Shown in pieces: positions 54,039 through 64,000 of a DNA stretch of 64,000 bases. The notes beneath the pieces are model-generated. The model was not told where the DNA came from. It made no database searches and saw only the letters and a list, made by a program, of their open reading frames with translations. Numbering within the stretch: position 1 is the stretch's first letter; every line of letters begins with the position of its first letter. Source of the stretch: Auanema rhodensis. Its lineage: Eukaryota; Nematoda; Chromadorea; Rhabditida; Rhabditidae. The position numbers and the translations under genes are program-made. The DNA lies in assembly GCA_964057225.1 (NCBI GenBank), contig OZ059899.1:17182501-17246500 (forward strand). Reading direction: 5' to 3'.

Positions 54039-55442
54039 ACTTATATCAGTTGATATCTCGGTGCATTTTTAAGCTAGCGCAAATCTAATAACACAGATCG
54101 ACGCAGCTTAAAAATCCGCATCGAATGCACTATACTACATTGAGAAACGCTTAATACAAAAATTAGTTATGATCGTTTGAAAAAAGACGCATTAGTGTAT
54201 GTTGAGTTTCCATGTACACTCAACATTGCTTCCAAAAACATTTTGACAAAAATTTTTCCAAAAAATTTCAAAATAATTTCGCAAAAAGTAAATGTTTTTA
54301 GATTCCTTTTTTCAAGGCAAAGACGATGGACATTGTTATTCAACGAAAAAATTAATTCTGCAGGGTGAAAATCGAGGATATAAGTGTGAACTTATATCAG
54401 TTGATATCTCGGTGCATTTTTAAGCTAGCGCAAATCTGATAACACAGATCGACGCAGCTTACAAATCCGCATCGAATGCACTATACAACATTGAGAAACG
54501 CTTAATACAAAAATTAGTTATGATCGTTTGAAAAATGATGCATTAGTGTATGTTGAGTTTCCATGTACACTCAACATTGCTTCCAAAAACATTTTGACAA
54601 AAATTTTTCCAAAAAATTTCAAAATAATTTCGCAAAAAGTGAATGTTTTTAGATTCCGTTTTTCAAGGCAAAGACGATGGACAATGTTATTCAACGAAAA
54701 AATTAATTCTGCAGGGTGAAAATCGAGGATATAAGTGTGAACTTATATCAGTTGATATCTCGGTGCATTTTTAAGCTAGCGCAAATCTGATAACACAGAT
54801 CGACGCAGCTTACAAATCCGCATCGAATGCCTTATACAACATTGAGAAACGCTTAATACAAAAATTAGTTATGATCGTTTGAAAAAAGACGCATTAGTGT
54901 ATGTTGAGTTTCCATGTACACTCAACATTGCTTCCAAAAACATTTTGACAAAAATTTTTCCAAAAAATTTCGAAATAATTTCGCAAAAAGTAAATGTTTT
55001 TAGATTCCTTTTTTCAAGGCAAAGACGATGGACATTGTTATTCAACGAAAAAATTAATTCTGCAGGGTGAAAATCGAGGATATAAGTGTGAACTTATATC
55101 AGTTGATATCTCGGTGCATTTTTAAGCTAGCGCAAATCTGATAACACAGATCGACGCAGCTTACAAATCCGCATCGAATGCCTTATACAACATTGAGAAA
55201 CGCTTAATACAAAAATTAGTTATGATCGTTTGAAAAAAGACGCATTAGTGTATGTTGAGTTTCCATGTACACTCAACATTGCTTCCAAAAACATTTTGAC
55301 AAAAATTTTTCCAAAAAATTTCAAAATAATTTCGCAAAAAGTAAATGTTTTTAGATTCCTTTTTTCAAGGTAAAGACGATGGACATTGTTATTCAACGAA
55401 AAAATTAATTCTGCAGGGTGAAAATCGAGGATATAAGTGTGA

Positions 55443-55793
55443 ACTTATATCAGTTGATATCTCGGTGCATTTTTAAGCTAGCGCAAATCTGATAACACAG
55501 ATCGACGCAGTTTAAAAATCCGCATCGAATGCACTATACTACATTGAGAAACGCTTAATACAAAACTTAGTTATGATCGTTTGAAAAAAGATGCATTAGT
55601 GTATGTTGAGTTTCCATGTACACTCAACATTGCTTCCAAAAACATTTTGACAAAAATTTTTCCAAAAAATTTCAAAATAATTTCGCAAAAAGTGAATGTT
55701 TTTAGATTCCGTTTTTCAAGGCAAAGACGATGGACAATGTTATTCAACGAAAAAATTAATTCTGCAGAATGAAAATCGAGGATATAAGAAGGA
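55443..55793 (+). repeat. Chimeric monomer: unequal-exchange scar
   Basis: Up to the GATGC at about 55592 it matches the monomer at 42808. From the C at 55722 (CAAGGCAAAG) onward it matches the monomer at 43159, including the GCAGAATG end and the changed junction. The exchange therefore lies within about 55593-55721, where the two parents are identical. This removes exactly 351 bp and fully explains the length difference between the two segmental copies. The direction (deletion in copy 2 or gain in copy 1) is not certain, but a deletion producing a chimera is the simpler reading. Confidence 0.8.
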
Positions 55794-58700
55794 ACTTATA
55801 TCAGTTGATATCTCGGTGCATTTTTAAGCTAGCGCAAATCTGATAACACAGATCGACGCAGCTTACAAATCCGCATCGAATGCCTTATACAACATTGAGA
55901 AACGCTTAATACAAAAATTAGTTATGATCGTTTGAAAAAAGACGCATTAGTGTATGTTGAGTTTCCATGTACACTCAACATTGCTTCCAAAAACATTTTG
56001 ACAAAAATTTTTCCAAAAAATTTCAAAATAATTTCGCAAAAAGTAAATGTTTTTAGATTCCTTTTTTCAAGGTAAAGACGATGGACATTGTTATTCAACG
56101 AAAAAATTAATTCTGCAGGGTGAAAATCGAGGATATAAGTGTGAACTTATATCAGTTGATATCTCGGTGCATTTTTAAGCTAGCGCAAATCTGATAACAC
56201 AGATCGACGCAGTTTAAAAATCCGCATCGAATGCACTATACTACATTGAGAAACGCTTAATACAAAACTTAGTTATGATCGTTTGAAAAAAGATGCATTA
56301 GTGTATGTTGAGTTTCCATGTACACTCAACATTGCTTCCAAAAACATTTTGACAAAAATTTTTCCAAAAAATTTCAAAATAATTTCGCAAAAAGTGAATG
56401 TTTTTAGATTCCGTTTTTCAACGTAAAGACGATGGACAATGTTATTCAACGAAAAAATTAATTCTGCAGGGTGAAAATCGAGGATATAAGTGTGAACTTA
56501 TATCAGTTGATATCTCGGTGCATTTTTAAGCTAGCGCAAATCTGATAACACAGATCGACGCAGCTTACAAATCCGCATCGAATGCCTTATACAACATTGA
56601 GAAACGCTTAATACAAAAATTAGTTATGATCGTTTGAAAAAAGACGCATTAGTGTATGTGGAGTTTCCATGTACACTCAACATTGCTTCCAAAAACATTT
56701 TGACAAAATTTTTTTCGAAAAATTTCAAAATAATTTCGCAAAAAGTAAATGTTTTTAGATTCCTTTTTTTAAGGCAAAGACGATGGACAATGTTATTCAA
56801 CGAAAAAATTAATTCTGCAGAATGAAAATCGAGGATATAAGAAGGAACTTATATCAGTTGATATCTCGGTGCATTTTTAAGCTAGCGCAAATCTGATAAC
56901 ACAGATCGACGCAGCTTAAAAATCCGCATCGAATGCACTATACAACATTGAGAAACGCTTAATACAAAAATTAGTTATGATCGTTTGAAAAATGATGCAT
57001 TAGTGTATGTTGAGTTTCCATGTACACTCAACATTGCTTCCAAAAACATTTTTACAAAAATTTTTCCGAAAACTTTCAAAATAATTTCGCAAAAAGTAGA
57101 TGTTTTTAGATTCCTTTTTTCAAGGCAAAGACGATGGACAATGTAATTCAACGAAAAAATTAATTCTCCAGGGTGAAAATCGAGGATGTAAGTGTGAGCT
57201 TATATCAGTTGATATCTCGGTGCATTTTTAAGCTAGCGCAAATCTGATAACACAGATCGACGCAGCTTAAAAATCCGCATCGAATGCACTATACAACATT
57301 GAGAAACGCTTAATACAAAAATTAGTTATGATCGTTTGAAAAAAGACGCATTAGTGTATGTTGAGTTTCCATGTACACTCAACATTGCTTCCAAAAACAT
57401 TTTGACAAAAATTTTTCCAAAAAATTTCAAAATAATTTCGCAAAAAGTAAATGTTTTTAGATTCCTTTTTTCAAGGCAAAGACGATGGACATTGTTATTC
57501 AACGAAAAAATTAATTCTGCAGGGTGAAAATCGAGGATATAAGTGTGAACTTATATCAGTTGATATCTCGGTGCATTTTTAAGCTAGCGCAAATCTGATA
57601 ACACAGATCGACGCAGCTTAAAAATCCGCATCGAATGCACTATACAACATTGAGAAACGCTTAATACAAAAATTAGTTATGATCGTTTGAAAAAAGACGC
57701 ATTAGTGTATGTTGAGTTTCCATGTACACTCAACATTGCTTCCAAAAACATTTTGACAAAAATTTTTCCAAAAAATTTCAAAATAATTTCGCAAAAAGTA
57801 AATGTTTTTAGATTCCTTTTTTCAAGGCAAAGACGATGGACATTGTTATTCAACGAAAAAAATAATTCTGCAGGGTGAAAATCGAGGATATAAGTGTGAA
57901 CTTATATCAGTTGATATCTCGGTGCATTTTTAAGCTAGCGCAAATCTGATAACACAGATCGACGCAGCTTACAAATCCGCATCGAATGCCTTATACAACA
58001 TTGAGAAACGCTTAATACAAAAATTAGTTATGATCGTTTGAAAAAAGACGCATTAGTGTATGTTGAGTTTCCATGTACACTCAACATTGCTTCCAAAAAC
58101 ATTTTGACAAAAATTTTTCCAAAAAATTTCAAAATAATTTCGCAAAAAGTGAATGTTTTTAGATTCCGTTTTTCAAGGCAAAGACGATGGACAATGTTAT
58201 TCAACGAAAAAATTAATTCTGCAGGGTGAAAATCGAGGATATAAGTGTGAACTTATATCAGTTGATATCTCGGTGCATTTTTAAGCTAGCGCAAATCTGA
58301 TAACACAGATCGACGCAGCTTACAAATCCGCATCGAATGCCTTTTACAACATTGAGAAACGCTTAATACAAAAATTAGTTATGATCGTTTGAAAAAAGAC
58401 GCATTAGTGTATGTTGAGTTTCCATGTACACTCAACATTGCTTCCAAAAACATTTTGACAAAAATTTTTCCAAAAAATTTCAAAATAATTTCGCAAAAAG
58501 TGAATGTTTTTAGATTCCGTTTTTCAAGGTAAAGACGATGGACAATGTTATTCAACGAAAAAATTAATTCTGCAGGGTGAAAATCGAGGATATAAGTGTG
58601 AACTTATATCAGTTGATATCTCGGTGCATTTTTAAGCTAGCGCAAATCTGATAACACAGATCGACGCAGCTTACAAATCCGCATCGAATGCCTTATACAA

Positions 58701-59303
58701 CATTGAGAAACGCTTAATACAAAAATTAGTTATGATCGTTTGAAAAAAGACGCATTAGTGTATGTTGAGTTTCCATGTACACTCAACATTGCTTCCAAAA
58801 ACATTTTGACAAAAATTTTTCCAAAAAATTTCAAAATAATTTCGCAAAAAGTGAATGTTTTTAGATTCCGTTTTCCAAGGCAAAGACGATGGACAATGTT
58901 ATTCAACGAAAAAATTAATTCTGCAGAATGAAAATCGAGGATATAAGAAGGAACTTATATCAGTTGATATCTCGGTGCATTTTTAAGCTAGCGCAAATCT
59001 GATAACACAGATCGACGCAGCTTAAAAATCCGCATCGAATGCACTATACAACATTGAGAAACGCTTAATACAAAAATTAGTTATGATCGTTTGAAAAATG
59101 ATGCATTAGTGTATGTTGAGTTTCCATGTACACTCAACATTGCTTCCAAAAACATTTTGACAAAATTTTTTTCGAAAAATTTCAAAATAATTTCGCAAAA
59201 AGTAAATGTTTTTAGATTCCTTTTTTTAAGGCAAAGACGATGGACAATGTTATTCAACGAAAAAATTAATTCTGCAGGGTGAAAATCGAGGATATAAGTG
59301 TGA

Positions 59304-62300
59304 ACTTATATCAGTTGATATCTCGGTGCATTTTTAAGCTAGCGCAAATCTGATAACACAGATCGACGCAGTTTAAAAATCCGCATCGAATGCACTATAC
59401 TACATTGAGAAACGCTTAATACAAAACTTAGTTATGATCGTTTGAAAAAAGATGCATTAGTGTATGTTGAGTTTCCATGTACACTCAACATTGCTTCCAA
59501 AAACATTTTGACAAAAATTTTTCCAAAAAATTTCGAAATAATTTCGCAAAAAGTGAATGTTTTTAGATTCCGTTTTTCAAGGCAAAGACGATGGACAATG
59601 TTATTCAACGAAAAAATTAATTCTGCAGAATGAAAATCGAGGATATAAGTGTGAACTTATAACAGTTGATATCTCGGTGCATTTTTAAGCTAGCGCAAAT
59701 CTGATAACACAGATCGACGCAGCTTAAAAATCCGCATCGAATGCACTATACAACATTGAGAAACGCTTAATACAAAAATTAGTTATGATCGTTTGAAAAA
59801 AGACGCATTAGTGTATGTTGAGTTTCCATGTACACTCAACATTGCTTCCAAAAACATTTTGACAAAAATTTTTCCAAAAAATTTCAAAATAATTTCGCAA
59901 AAAGTAAATGTTTTTAGATTCCTTTTTTCAAGGCAAAGACGATGGACATTGTTATTCAACGAAAAAATTAATTCTGCAGGGTGAAAATCGAGGATATAAG
60001 TGTGAACTTATATCAGTTGATATCTCGGTGCATTTTTAAGCTAGCGCAAATCTGATAACACAGATCGACGCAGCTTACAAATCCGCATCGAATGCCTTAT
60101 ACAACATTGAGAAACGCTTAATACAAAAATTAGTTATGATCGTTTGAAAAAAGACGCATTAGTGTATGTTGAGTTTCCATGTACACTCAACATTGCTTCC
60201 AAAAACATTTTGACAAAAATTTTTCCAAAAAATTTCAAAATAATTTCGCAAAAAGTGAATGTTTTTAGATTCCGTTTTTCAAGGCAAAGACGATGGACAA
60301 TGTTATTCAACGAAAAAATTAATTCTGCAGGGTGAAAATCGAGGATATAAGTGTGAACTTATATCAGTTGATATCTCGGTGCATTTTTAAGCTAGCGCAA
60401 ATCTGATAACACAGATCGACGCAGCTTACAAATCCGCATCGAATGCCTTATACAACATTGAGAAACGCTTAATACAAAAATTAGTTATGATCGTTTGAAA
60501 AAAGACGCATTAGTGTATGTTGAGTTTCCATGTACACTCAACATTGCTTCCAAAAACATTTTGACAAAAATTTTTCCAAAAAATTTCAAAATAATTTCGC
60601 AAAAAGTAAATGTTTTTAGATTCCTTTTTTCAAGGCAAAGACGATGGACATTGTTATTCAACGAAAAAATTAATTCTGCAGGGTGAAAATCGAGGATATA
60701 AGTGTGAACTTATATCAGTTGATATCTCGGTGCATTTTTAAGCTAGCGCAAATCTGATAACACAGATCGAAGCAGCTTACAAATCCGCATCGAATGCCTT
60801 TTACAACATTGAGAAACGCTTAATACAAAAATTAGTTATGATCGTTTGAAAAAAGACGCATTAGTGTATGTTGAGTTTCCATGTACACTCAACATTGCTT
60901 CCAAAAACATTTTGACAAAAATTTTTCCAAAAAATTTCAAAATAATTTCGCAAAAAGTAAATGTTTTTAGATTCCTTTTTTCAAGGCAAAGACGATGGAC
61001 ATTGTTATTCAACGAAAAAATTAATTCTGCAGGGTGAAAATCGAGGATATAAGTGTGAACTTATATCAGTTGATATCTCGGTGCATTTTTAAGCTAGCGC
61101 AAATCTGATAACACAGATCGACGCAGCTTACAAATCCGCATCGAATGCCTTATACAACATTGAGAAACGCTTAATACAAAAATTAGTTATGATCGTTTGA
61201 AAAAAGACGCATTAGTGTATGTTGAGTTTCCATGTACACTCAACATTGCTTCCAAAAACATTTTGACAAAAATTTTTCCAAAAAATTTCAAAATAATTTC
61301 GCAAAAAGTAAATGTTTTTAGATTCCTTTTTTCAAGGCAAAGACGATGGACATTGTTATTCAACGAAAAAATTAATTCTGCAGGGTGAAAATCGAGGATA
61401 TAAGTGTGAACTTATATCAGTTGATATCTCGGTGCATTTTTAAGCTAGCGCAAATCTGATAACACAGATCGAAGCAGCTTACAAATCCGCATCGAATGCC
61501 TTTTACAACATTGAGAAACGCTTAATACAAAAATTAGTTATGATCGTTTGAAAAAAGACGCATTAGTGTATGTTGAGTTTCCATGTACACTCAACATTGC
61601 TTCCAAAAACATTTTGACAAAAATTTTTCCAAAAAATTTCAAAATAATTTCGCAAAAAGTGAATGTTTTTAGATTCCGTTTTTCAAGGTAAAGACGATGG
61701 ACAATGTTATTCAACGAAAAAATTAATTCTGCAGGGTGAAAATCGAGGATATAAGTGTGAACTTATATCAGTTGATATCTCGGTGCATTTTTAAGCTAGC
61801 GCAAATCTGATAACACAGATCGACGCAGCTTACAAATCCGCATCGAATGCCTTATACAACATTGAGAAACGCTTAATACAAAAATTAGTTATGATCGTTT
61901 GAAAAAAGACGCATTAGTGTATGTGGAGTTTCCATGTACACTCAACATTGCTTCCAAAAACATTTTGACAAAATTTTTTTCGAAAAATTTCAAAATAATT
62001 TCGCAAAAAGTAAATGTTTTTAGATTCCTTTTTTTAAGGCAAAGACGATGGACAATGTTATTCAACGAAAAAATTAATTCTGCAGGGTGAAAATCGAGGA
62101 TATAAGTGTGAACTTATATCAGTTGATATCTCGGTGCATTTTTAAGCTAGCGCAAATCTGATAACACAGATCGACGCAGTTTAAAAATCCGCATCGAATG
62201 CACTATACTACATTGAGAAACGCTTAATACAAAACTTAGTTATGATCGTTTGAAAAAAGATGCATTAGTGTATGTTGAGTTTCCATGTACACTCAACATT

Positions 62301-63515
62301 GCTTCCAAAAACATTTTGACAAAAATTTTTCCAAAAAATTTCGAAATAATTTCGCAAAAAGTGAATGTTTTTAGATTCCGTTTTTCAAGGCAAAGACGAT
62401 GGACAATGTTATTCAACGAAAAAATTAATTCTGCAGAATGAAAATCGAGGATATAAGTGTGAACTTATAACAGTTGATATCTCGGTGCATTTTTAAGCTA
62501 GCGCAAATCTGATAACACAGATCGACGCAGCTTAAAAATCCGCATCGAATGCACTATACAACATTGAGAAACGCTTAATACAAAAATTAGTTATGATCGT
62601 TTGAAAAAAGACGCATTAGTGTATGTTGAGTTTCCATGTACACTCAACATTGCTTCCAAAAACATTTTGACAAAAATTTTTCCAAAAAATTTCAAAATAA
62701 TTTCGCAAAAAGTAAATGTTTTTAGATTCCTTTTTTCAAGGCAAAGACGATGGACATTGTTATTCAACGAAAAAACTAATTCTGCAGGGTGAAAATCGAG
62801 GATATAAGTGTGAACTTATATCAGTTGATATCTCGGTGCATTTTTAAGCTAGCGCAAATCTGATAACACAGATCGACGCAGCTTACAAATCCGCATCGAA
62901 TGCCTTATACAACATTGAGAAACGCTTAATACAAAAATTAGTTATGATCGTTTGAAAAAAGACGCATTAGTGTATGTTGAGTTTCCATGTACACTCAACA
63001 TTGCTTCCAAAAACATTTTGACAAAAATTTTTCCAAAAAATTTCAAAATAATTTCGCAAAAAGTGAATGTTTTTAGATTCCGTTTTTCAAGGCAAAGACG
63101 ATGGACAATGTTATTCAACGAAAAAATTAATTCTGCAGGGTGAAAATCGAGGATATAAGTGTGAACTTATATCAGTTGATATCTCGGTGCATTTTTAAGC
63201 TAGCGCAAATCTGATAACACAGATCGACGCAGCTTACAAATCCGCATCGAATGCCTTATACAACATTGAGAAACGCTTAATACAAAAATTAGTTATGATC
63301 GTTTGAAAAAAGACGCATTAGTGTATGTTGAGTTTCCATGTACACTCAACATTGCTTCCAAAAACATTTTGACAAAAATTTTTCCAAAAAATTTCAAAAT
63401 AATTTCGCAAAAAGTAAATGTTTTTAGATTCCTTTTTTCAAGGCAAAGACGATGGACATTGTTATTCAACGAAAAAATTAATTCTGCAGGGTGAAAATCG
63501 AGGATATAAGTGTGA
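59304..63515 (+). repeat. Eight-monomer (2808 bp) spaced duplication
   Basis: Four monomers at 59304-60707 recur at 62112-63515, offset 2808 bp (8 x 351). Both copies contain the chimeric AGTTTAAAAA-led monomer with CGAAATAAT and GTGAATG, the GCAGAATG end and the rare CTTATAACAG junction change (near 59661 and 62469). The monomer preceding each copy shares AAAATTTTTTTCG and TTTTTTTAAGG. One difference seen is a T-to-C change giving AAAACTAATTC near 62776. A shorter 702-bp echo links GAAGCAGC and CCTTTTAC near 60770-60800 and 61472-61502. Confidence 0.8.
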
Positions 63516-63866
63516 ACTTATATCAGTTGATATCTCGGTGCATTTTTAAGCTAGCGCAAATCTGATAACACAGATCGACGCAGTTTAAAAATCCGCATCG
63601 AATGCACTATACTACATTGAGAAACGCTTAATACAAAACTTAGTTATGATCGTTTGAAAAAAGATGCATTAGTGTATGTTGAGTTTCCATGTACACTCAA
63701 CATTGCTTCCAAAAACATTTTGACAAAAATTTTTCCAAAAAATTTCAAAATAATTTCGCAAAAAGTGAATGTTTTTAGATTCCGTTTTTCAAGGCAAAGA
63801 CGATGGACAATGTTATTCAACGAAAAAATTAATTCTGCAGGGTGAAAATCGAGGATATAAGTGTGA

Positions 63867-64000
63867 ACTTATATCAGTTGATATCTCGGTGCATTTTTAA
63901 GCTAGCGCAAATCTGATAACACAGATCGACGCAGCTTACAAATCCGCATCGAATGCCTTATACAACATTGAGAAACGCTTAATACAAAAATTAGTTATGA
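63867..64000 (+). repeat. Partial monomer at right edge
   Basis: These are the first 134 bases of a further monomer with the CTTACAAAT and CCTTAT left-half variants, cut by the window edge. The 27-77 inverted repeat is present with the A73-to-C mismatch. Nothing marks an end of the array here. Confidence 0.95.

Larger units (their letters stand above)
44858..56918 (+). repeat. Segmental duplication, copy 2 (12061 bp)
   Basis: This is a near-identical direct copy of 32223-44634, separated from it by only 223 bp of a different monomer type (44635-44857). It is shorter by exactly 351 bp because the monomer at 55443-55793 replaces two monomers of copy 1. Identity of the many private variants implies a very recent event relative to the divergence between neighbouring monomers. 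A repeat of this size could also be mis-assembled, although the one-monomer length difference argues against simple duplication of the same reads. Confidence 0.85.
1..64000 (+). repeat. 351-bp satellite DNA array filling the window
   Basis: The sequence returns to the same 351-bp unit from the first base to the last. Taking the unit start at the ACTTATATC motif (positions 1, 352, 701 and so on), there are 182 complete monomers ending at 63866 and a partial one to 64000. Length bookkeeping is exact: 182 x 351 minus seven 2-bp deletions and two 1-bp deletions gives 63866. All monomers are in the same orientation, with no inversion, inserted element or unique spacer. A GCTAGC site at unit positions 35-40 and a CTGCAG site at 320-325 recur in most monomers. 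Such an array is typical of eukaryotic centromeric, pericentromeric or other heterochromatic DNA; the chromosomal location is inference. The whole window lacks recognisable genes, so this entry accounts for every stretch not itemised below. Confidence 0.98.
56919..64000 (+). repeat. Block IV: distal local mix
   Basis: This starts with a monomer carrying several private changes (AAAACTTTC near 57071, ATGTAATTC near 57145, GATGTAAGTGTGAGC near 57186). It continues with runs of GACGC monomers of GTAAATG/ACATTG and GTGAATG/ACAATG types with CTTACAAAT left halves. Monomers with AAGGTAAAG occur near 58530 and 61688. The window ends inside the left half of a CTTACAAAT monomer (63867-64000), so the array continues to the right; it also starts exactly at a unit boundary with no flank on the left. 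Confidence 0.8.

Noticed and set aside
32223-56918. Assembly artefact as the explanation of the 12 kb duplication.
   Set aside because: Not excluded, but the one-monomer difference with a clean chimeric junction and the different 223-bp spacer type do not look like the same reads placed twice. Long-read support would decide.
1-64000. CRISPR array (regular repeats in tandem).
   Set aside because: The 351-bp unit repeats over its full length with no unique spacers, and the unit is far longer than a CRISPR repeat.

Overview
The whole 64 kb window is one uninterrupted tandem satellite DNA array. The basic unit is 351 bp, always in the same (+) orientation. The window holds 182 complete monomers plus a 134-bp partial one at the right edge. 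I see no unique sequence, transposon, RNA gene or convincing protein gene. Monomer 1 (1-351) has 112 G+C of 351, about 32% GC, and 13 CpG against about 9 expected from its base counts. Such a long, homogeneous array points to a eukaryotic heterochromatic or (peri)centromeric region. The AT-rich, CpG-undepleted composition fits an invertebrate such as an insect better than a vertebrate, but the species cannot be fixed from the sequence.

Each monomer carries three inverted repeats: one across the monomer boundary (9-bp arms, 4-nt loop), one at monomer positions 27-77 (11-bp arms with an inner stem) and one at 161-188 (9-bp arms, 10-nt loop). An A/T-tract-rich stretch lies at about 196-274. Monomers differ at a limited set of diagnostic sites and so fall into types whose order gives a higher-order structure. 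Single-letter labels below (A, B, C, D, E) are mine.

Layout. (I) 1 to about 20.7 kb: a mosaic with B-type monomers, 2-bp-shorter D-type monomers (349 bp) and A-type monomers, in an imperfect cycle of about 9-10 monomers that contains a recurrent D-E-A core. (II) 20.7-32.2 kb: a transition zone without B or D, with a 2457-bp (7-monomer) local duplication and one stray A monomer near 29.5-29.85 kb. (III) 32.2-56.9 kb: two nearly identical copies of a segment of about 12 kb (32223-44634 and 44858-56918), the second shorter by exactly one monomer. Each contains a 1404-bp four-monomer higher-order repeat. (IV) 56.9-64 kb: another local mix with a 2808-bp-spaced (8-monomer) duplication.

A short open frame of 63 codons with a TTG start recurs once per monomer. 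I regard it as a by-product of the repeat, not a gene. The biology here is in the repeat architecture: unequal exchange, gene conversion and segmental amplification at three nested scales (351 bp, about 1.4-3.5 kb and about 12.5 kb).
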